Source: DASZVB01 sp036272055 (GTDB taxonomy: Bacteria; Myxococcota_A; Polyangia; Polyangiales; Polyangiaceae). Taken from it: a stretch of 64,000 bases of DNA. The stretch lies in NCBI GenBank assembly GCA_036272055.1, contig DATAZL010000129.1, positions 186,001-250,000 on the forward strand, in the 5' to 3' direction. The notes under the pieces were generated by a model. It ran no database searches, was not told the origin of the DNA, and saw only the letters and a program-made list of their open reading frames with translations. Shown piece after piece: positions 60,182 to 64,000 of the stretch (its first letter is position 1; each line of letters begins with the position of its first letter). Made by a program: the position numbers and the translations under genes.

Positions 60182-62007
60182 CGGCGACGTCGGAGGAGCG
60201 CGAGCGCGCCTAGCGCGACGAGCCCCGACCGGCTCGTCGCGCTTTCTCTTTTCGTGATCCGGCAATCGCAGCCGCTGCTCGAGCTCGCGGCACGCATCGT
60301 TCCCGCGTCGGTACCTGCGAGGCCTGCGTCCACGACGTGACCGCCGCCTGGCGCGGTGGACGACGAGCCTCCCGCGGAGCCCGTCGCGCCGGCTTTTCCG
60401 CCGCTTCCCGCTCCGCCGTCGGCGCGGCTGCCGCCAGCGCCGGTGCCGCCGCCAGCGGCGTTGCTCGCCCCCGCGGCGCTCGCGGCGTCGCCGGAAGTGC
60501 CGCCATCCCGATCTGCGGACGGCTCTGCGCCGGGCAGCGGTGCTCCGCTCGGGACGCGCAACAGCGCGACCGAGTGCGCGGCGACGGCGAGCACGCCCGC
60601 CGGGACGTCCGTGTCGTAGGTAAGGGTGAACGCCGGTAGCGTGCCGTCGGTGCCGACCGGGCCGCCGCCGCTGAACGCCGCGCGCTTCATCGCCGCCGGC
60701 AGCGGGTACGACAGTGACGCGCTCGATGTGTTCACGAGCACCATGCCGGCCACGTACCGGCGCAGATAGAGACCCCCTTCCGATCCGCCGACGCCTGCGA
60801 CGCGGAGGGCTTCCAGATCTTCCGGCGGCTCCTCCTCGTACGCACCAAGGTCGACCTCGTACTCGGGGTACCAGGTGACGTCGGAGTTGCCGAGCATGAC
60901 GTAGCTCGTGCCGTTCCGGATCAGGAGATACGCGCCGAGGAGCTGCTCGCGCTCGGCCTGGGCGAGATCGGTGCCGGCCTTGGTGACGTCGGCCATCCAC
61001 ACCTTGCCCTGGCTCGTCGCGTATTTCTCGATACGACGGAGCGACAGGTTCTCGTCGCCGGCGCTGCCGAGCCAGGTCTGCCAGTTCTCGGTGAAGACGC
61101 CGTCGGTGCCGTCGAGGAACGCCGGCTCGTCGGTGCTGTCGACGAGCGCGTCGGTGTTCGGGATGACGAGGTAGCGCGGATGGCTCGCGCTCGCAGCGAA
61201 CGCAGCGCGCATCGCGTCGAAGTAGTCGCGCGCGCGCGGGTTCCAGAAATCACGCAGGGCGGCGCGCGAGCTTCCACCCGCGACCGTCGACCACCAGCCG
61301 TCCGGCGAGTAATTCAGCCAGGGTGGGAACGCGACGTCGAGGAACACGCCGGTGGCCTTCGTCGCCGGGAAGGCTTGCCACGCGACGAGGGTGTCGAAGA
61401 GATACGAGCGCCACTCGACGGACGAGATGTCCATGAGCCAGTACGGATCGGGATACGAGACGCGGTTCGCCGTCGTGCCGGGCTGGCTCGTGTGCTGGTA
61501 CGCCTTCTCGCGCTCGAGCGAGTGCGCTGCGACGTACGGCGTGAACGCCTCGGTATCTTCCTGCCCGTACTTCTCGGGGCCGACGATGTTCGATACCGGG
61601 TTCGCCTGATCGGCGCCGTTCAGGCCGTAGGCCAGGTGGTACGTCAGCGTCAGGAAATTCGGGTTCTTCTGCCGGTACTCGTCGATCTGATGTGCGAAGA
61701 GCTTCTGCGTCCCGACGTAGTGCGTGACGATGAAGTCCTTCTGCGACGGCGAGATCGACTCGACCGCGTCGGCGAGCTGGTCCTTCCACACGAGGACGTA
61801 GCGGCGCGTCGAGGGAAGCGGCTGCGCGAGGCCCGCAGGCTGTCGCGCCGCGGGCCTGAGCGGATAAGTGACTCCCGGCGGATGCGACGATGCACTCGCC
61901 GGGCGCGCGCCCGTGACGACCGAGGCTGCCGCGAGCGCGGCAGCCAGGGTCCTGGCGATCAGCGGATCTTCTTGCAGGACGTGCTGCAGCCGGGGCCGCC
62001 GTCGCAT
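60157..62007 (-). CDS. Secreted putative glycoside hydrolase (GHL15-like) with MYXO-CTERM tail
   Basis: 616 residues from ATG 62007. A CTG at 61962 overlapping the upstream stop would give a cleaner signal peptide (LIARTLAAALAAASVVTG, ending PASAS). The TIM-barrel-like body has FIVTHYVGTQKLFAHQI, WLMDISSVEWRSYLFDTL, GVFLDVAFPP and DGTDGVFTENWQTWLG, typical of the hypothetical glycosyl hydrolase 15 family. A Gly/Ala linker leads to SGCDC, a short hydrophobic helix and RRRRQRR, the MYXO-CTERM signal for surface anchoring. Catalytic residues are not established; E in VFTENW is a candidate. Confidence 0.8.
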   Translation of the reverse strand: MRRRPRLQHVLQEDPLIARTLAAALAAASVVTGARPASASSHPPGVTYPLRPAARQPAGLAQPLPSTRRYVLVWKDQLADAVESISPSQKDFIVTHYVGTQKLFAHQIDEYRQKNPNFLTLTYHLAYGLNGADQANPVSNIVGPEKYGQEDTEAFTPYVAAHSLEREKAYQHTSQPGTTANRVSYPDPYWLMDISSVEWRSYLFDTLVAWQAFPATKATGVFLDVAFPPWLNYSPDGWWSTVAGGSSRAALRDFWNPRARDYFDAMRAAFAASASHPRYLVIPNTDALVDSTDEPAFLDGTDGVFTENWQTWLGSAGDENLSLRRIEKYATSQGKVWMADVTKAGTDLAQAEREQLLGAYLLIRNGTSYVMLGNSDVTWYPEYEVDLGAYEEEPPEDLEALRVAGVGGSEGGLYLRRYVAGMVLVNTSSASLSYPLPAAMKRAAFSGGGPVGTDGTLPAFTLTYDTDVPAGVLAVAAHSVALLRVPSGAPLPGAEPSADRDGGTSGDAASAAGASNAAGGGTGAGGSRADGGAGSGGKAGATGSAGGSSSTAPGGGHVVDAGLAGTDAGTMRAASSSSGCDCRITKRESATSRSGLVALGALALLRRRRQRRASVL

Positions 62008-64000
62008 TCCTCGAACATGGTCTGGATACGGCCGTCTCCGCAATAGGGCGCGAGCGTGCAGGTCTTCGTGCAGAGGCCCTGACCGTAGGCGGTGTCGACC
62101 GAGACGTTGCGGGCGCCGTTGTCACATTGCTCGGGCGAGGTCCGCGTGCCGTCGCCGCAGTATGCCGCGAGCGTGCAGTTCGCGTTGCAGGTGCCGTAGC
62201 TGCCGTCGTTGACGCCGTTGTCGCACTGCTCCTTGCCGTCCTTGATGCCGTTGCCGCACTTCACGCGGCAGTGCGTGTCGCAGTTGCTTCCGTCGGTGCC
62301 GTTCACGGCCTTGCCGTCGTCGCACTGCTCGGGCGACTGGATCTTGCCGTCACCGCACGAGTTGAGCGGCACGAAGCCCTTGCAGTCCTTGGTGCAGGAG
62401 CCGGCCAGACCGCTGTTGACGCCGTCGTCACAGAGCTCGCCGTTCGCGCCGTCCACGGCCTTGTCGCCGCAGTAGGGAGCCGGCGTGCAGCGGTTGGTGC
62501 AGAGGCCGATGCCGTACGCCGTCGCGCTGTTCTTGGCCGTGCCCTGGTCGCAGACCTCGGGCGGATCTTGCAGCGTGCCGTCGCCGCAGTAGCCGGCGAA
62601 CGAGCAGTCCGGCTTGCAGGTGCCGTAGCTGCCGTCGTTCTTCCCGTCGTCGCACGTCTCGGGCGCCGTCTTGATGCCGTCGCCGCAGCGCGGGCCCTGC
62701 GTGCAATCGGGGTTGCACTTGCCGTACCCGCCGGTGTTCGCCGAGGTGCCGTTGTCGCACTCCTCACCGGTGTCGAGGGTGCCGTTGCCGCACTTGAGAG
62801 TGCAGGTCGCGGAGCAAGCGCTGCCAGTCGAGCCGTTGCTGATGCCGTCGTCGCATTGCTCGGGGCCGTTGACGATCTTGTCGCCGCAGCGCTGGCCGAG
62901 GGTGCACGAGCTCGTGCAGTGCCCGTAGCCGGTGCCGTTTCCGGCCGCCTCGTCGCAGGCTTCGCCGTTGGAGACGAGGCCGTCACCGCAGTACGGAGCG
63001 AACACGCAACCCGGGGCGCACACCTTCGACGCGCCGTAGCTGCCGAGGTTCGTCCCGTCGTCGCACTTCTCGGGCGGGTTCTGCACGCTCTTGTCGCCGC
63101 AGAAGGGACCGCGCGCCTGGCAACCCGGCATGCAGCCGCCGTACGAGCCGTCGTTCTTGCCGTCGTCGCACAGCTCACCCGCGACGACGATGCCGTCGCC
63201 GCAGACCGGAGTGCACGCGCTGATGTCGTGCACGAAGCCGTTCAGCGTCAGACGGTAGTTCGACTGGTTCGTGTGTCGCTCCGCCTGGAAGAGCGCGATC
63301 TCGTACATGCCGTCCACGGTGAGGCCGAGCGTCGTCGCCTCGGCCGGCGTGAGGGTGACGGTGCCGTTCAGCGCAGAGTGCAAACCGCCGAGGTCCACGG
63401 CGAGCTTGCCGTTGATGAACACCCAGACGTCGTCGTCACCGGTGAAGTCGAGGACCTCGCCGCCCTTGTAGGTGAACTGATAGCGGAGCTCGCTGTTGAA
63501 CGAGAAGTTGTGGAAATTGCCGTCGTCGGCCTTGTCGGTCTGGGGGTTCGCCCCGGCGTTCCAGCCGAGCCCGTCGATCGGGAAGAAGGCCGAGGACGCC
63601 TGCTGATACGCACCGCCCGCGATCTGGTTCAGGGTCAGCGTGGTGGGATTGCCCATCGCGTCCAGGTACACGAGCTTCACGTACTTGTTCGCCGTCGTGC
63701 CGTCGGATTCCGTCGCGTGGTACCAGGTGTAGAACGAGTCCGCGCTCGTCAGAAACTTCTGCGTGATGCCCGTGTTGTAGACGGGCTTGCCGTCCGCACC
63801 GAGCGCGTCGAGCACCATGTTCTTCTGGCCGCTGCCGGTGAAGGACTGGTAGTCCGGGTGCCCGGCGCCGGGGACGGTGGTCCCCTTGTAGAGGAAGTCG
63901 CGGTAGAGGATGGGGATGGCGAGCGACGCGGGTGGCGTCAGCGTCGTCACCTTGCAGGTGAAGCCCGCTTCGATGCCGCACGTCGCGCTGCAGCCGTCGC
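61959..64000 (-). CDS. Fibro-slime domain protein with 12 Cys repeats (5' partial)
   Basis: The frame stays open to the window edge, so at least 680 residues are seen and the N-terminus is missing. Upstream of the GTG at 63950 the reading CSATCGIEAGFTCKV is plainly coding. A fibro-slime (PA14-like) domain (ILYRDF, GHPDYQSF, DDDVWVFINGKLAVDLGG) is followed by twelve CGDG/CGNG-type repeats (CGDGIVVAGELCDDGKND form, DUF4215/myxo disulfide repeat). It is a secreted or surface adhesin-like protein. It ends with CSTSCKKIR, and the next gene overlaps. Confidence 0.88.
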   Translation of the reverse strand, partial: DGCSATCGIEAGFTCKVTTLTPPASLAIPILYRDFLYKGTTVPGAGHPDYQSFTGSGQKNMVLDALGADGKPVYNTGITQKFLTSADSFYTWYHATESDGTTANKYVKLVYLDAMGNPTTLTLNQIAGGAYQQASSAFFPIDGLGWNAGANPQTDKADDGNFHNFSFNSELRYQFTYKGGEVLDFTGDDDVWVFINGKLAVDLGGLHSALNGTVTLTPAEATTLGLTVDGMYEIALFQAERHTNQSNYRLTLNGFVHDISACTPVCGDGIVVAGELCDDGKNDGSYGGCMPGCQARGPFCGDKSVQNPPEKCDDGTNLGSYGASKVCAPGCVFAPYCGDGLVSNGEACDEAAGNGTGYGHCTSSCTLGQRCGDKIVNGPEQCDDGISNGSTGSACSATCTLKCGNGTLDTGEECDNGTSANTGGYGKCNPDCTQGPRCGDGIKTAPETCDDGKNDGSYGTCKPDCSFAGYCGDGTLQDPPEVCDQGTAKNSATAYGIGLCTNRCTPAPYCGDKAVDGANGELCDDGVNSGLAGSCTKDCKGFVPLNSCGDGKIQSPEQCDDGKAVNGTDGSNCDTHCRVKCGNGIKDGKEQCDNGVNDGSYGTCNANCTLAAYCGDGTRTSPEQCDNGARNVSVDTAYGQGLCTKTCTLAPYCGDGRIQTMFEECDGGPGCSTSCKKIR

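Noticed and set aside
1..64000. tRNA, rRNA, CRISPR array, prophage or complete insertion sequence
   Set aside because: Scanned by eye for cloverleaf ends, conserved rRNA segments, repeat-spacer arrays, integrases and terminal repeats; only the decayed HUH transposase was found.

Overview
The window is one continuous, high-GC stretch of bacterial chromosome. It most likely comes from a myxobacterium (Myxococcota, probably class Polyangia). The evidence is indirect: many lipoproteins with glycine/serine/threonine-rich linkers, cysteine-rich 'myxo' repeat proteins, a GCxC plus Arg-tail C-terminal sorting signal (MYXO-CTERM type), a Hanks-type Ser/Thr kinase, a sigma-54 activator, and a secreted protein resembling an LPMO-like family I recall from Sorangium. 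No rRNA, tRNA, CRISPR array, prophage or intact insertion sequence was seen.

Layout. 0-4.6 kb: a fused ABC exporter, pheS without pheT, two small genes, and rplT-rpmI without infC. 4.7-9.7 kb: a TCA-cycle run icd-mdh-sucC-sucD-ndk closed by a perfect 12-bp hairpin. 9.7-16.5 kb: envelope and regulatory genes, including an ECF sigma factor translationally coupled to a FecR-like membrane protein and followed by two Cys-rich lipoproteins. 16.6-21.2 kb: dapD-dapE-lipoprotein, fdhD, and a multispanning membrane protein ending in a structured repeat. 21.2-25.1 kb: a GAF/sigma-54 activator, then leuA preceded by a complete attenuator with a Leu-rich leader peptide too short for ordinary ORF calling. 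25.2-32.5 kb (minus strand): Gly-rich lipoproteins, a pentaheme lipoprotein coupled to a DUF1704/QEGLA metallopeptidase-like protein, a Ser/Thr kinase and a TPR protein. 32.6-41.3 kb: an SGNH-MBOAT O-acylation pair, nitrite/sulfite reductase, proS and a cystathionine-synthase-like enzyme. 41.6-47.9 kb: LPMO-like secreted protein, OhrR-type regulator, GH26 lipoprotein, outer-membrane protein and a decayed HUH (RAYT-like) transposase. 47.9-53.3 kb: UvrD-like ATPase, MscS channel, DUF6496, DUF3175 and SGNH genes. 53.6-58.0 kb: a tightly overlapping six-gene operon (acyltransferase, carrier protein, SDR, AMP-ligase, acyltransferase, alpha/beta hydrolase) that looks like a small acyl-activation and acyl-transfer pathway. 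58.2-64 kb: a winged-helix protein, a Cys-rich lipoprotein, a putative glycosidase with a MYXO-CTERM tail, and a fibro-slime/Cys-repeat protein cut by the window edge.

Most notable for follow-up: (1) the leu attenuator, with mutually exclusive hairpins readable directly; (2) a ~77-bp, three-hairpin repeat family at three sites, each between convergent genes and starting at a stop codon, with changes concentrated in hairpin loops; (3) the ACP/AMP-ligase/SDR operon bracketed by two acyltransferases; (4) the coupling of a DUF1704 protein to a pentaheme lipoprotein. All functional statements rest on motif recognition by eye; no database search was run.
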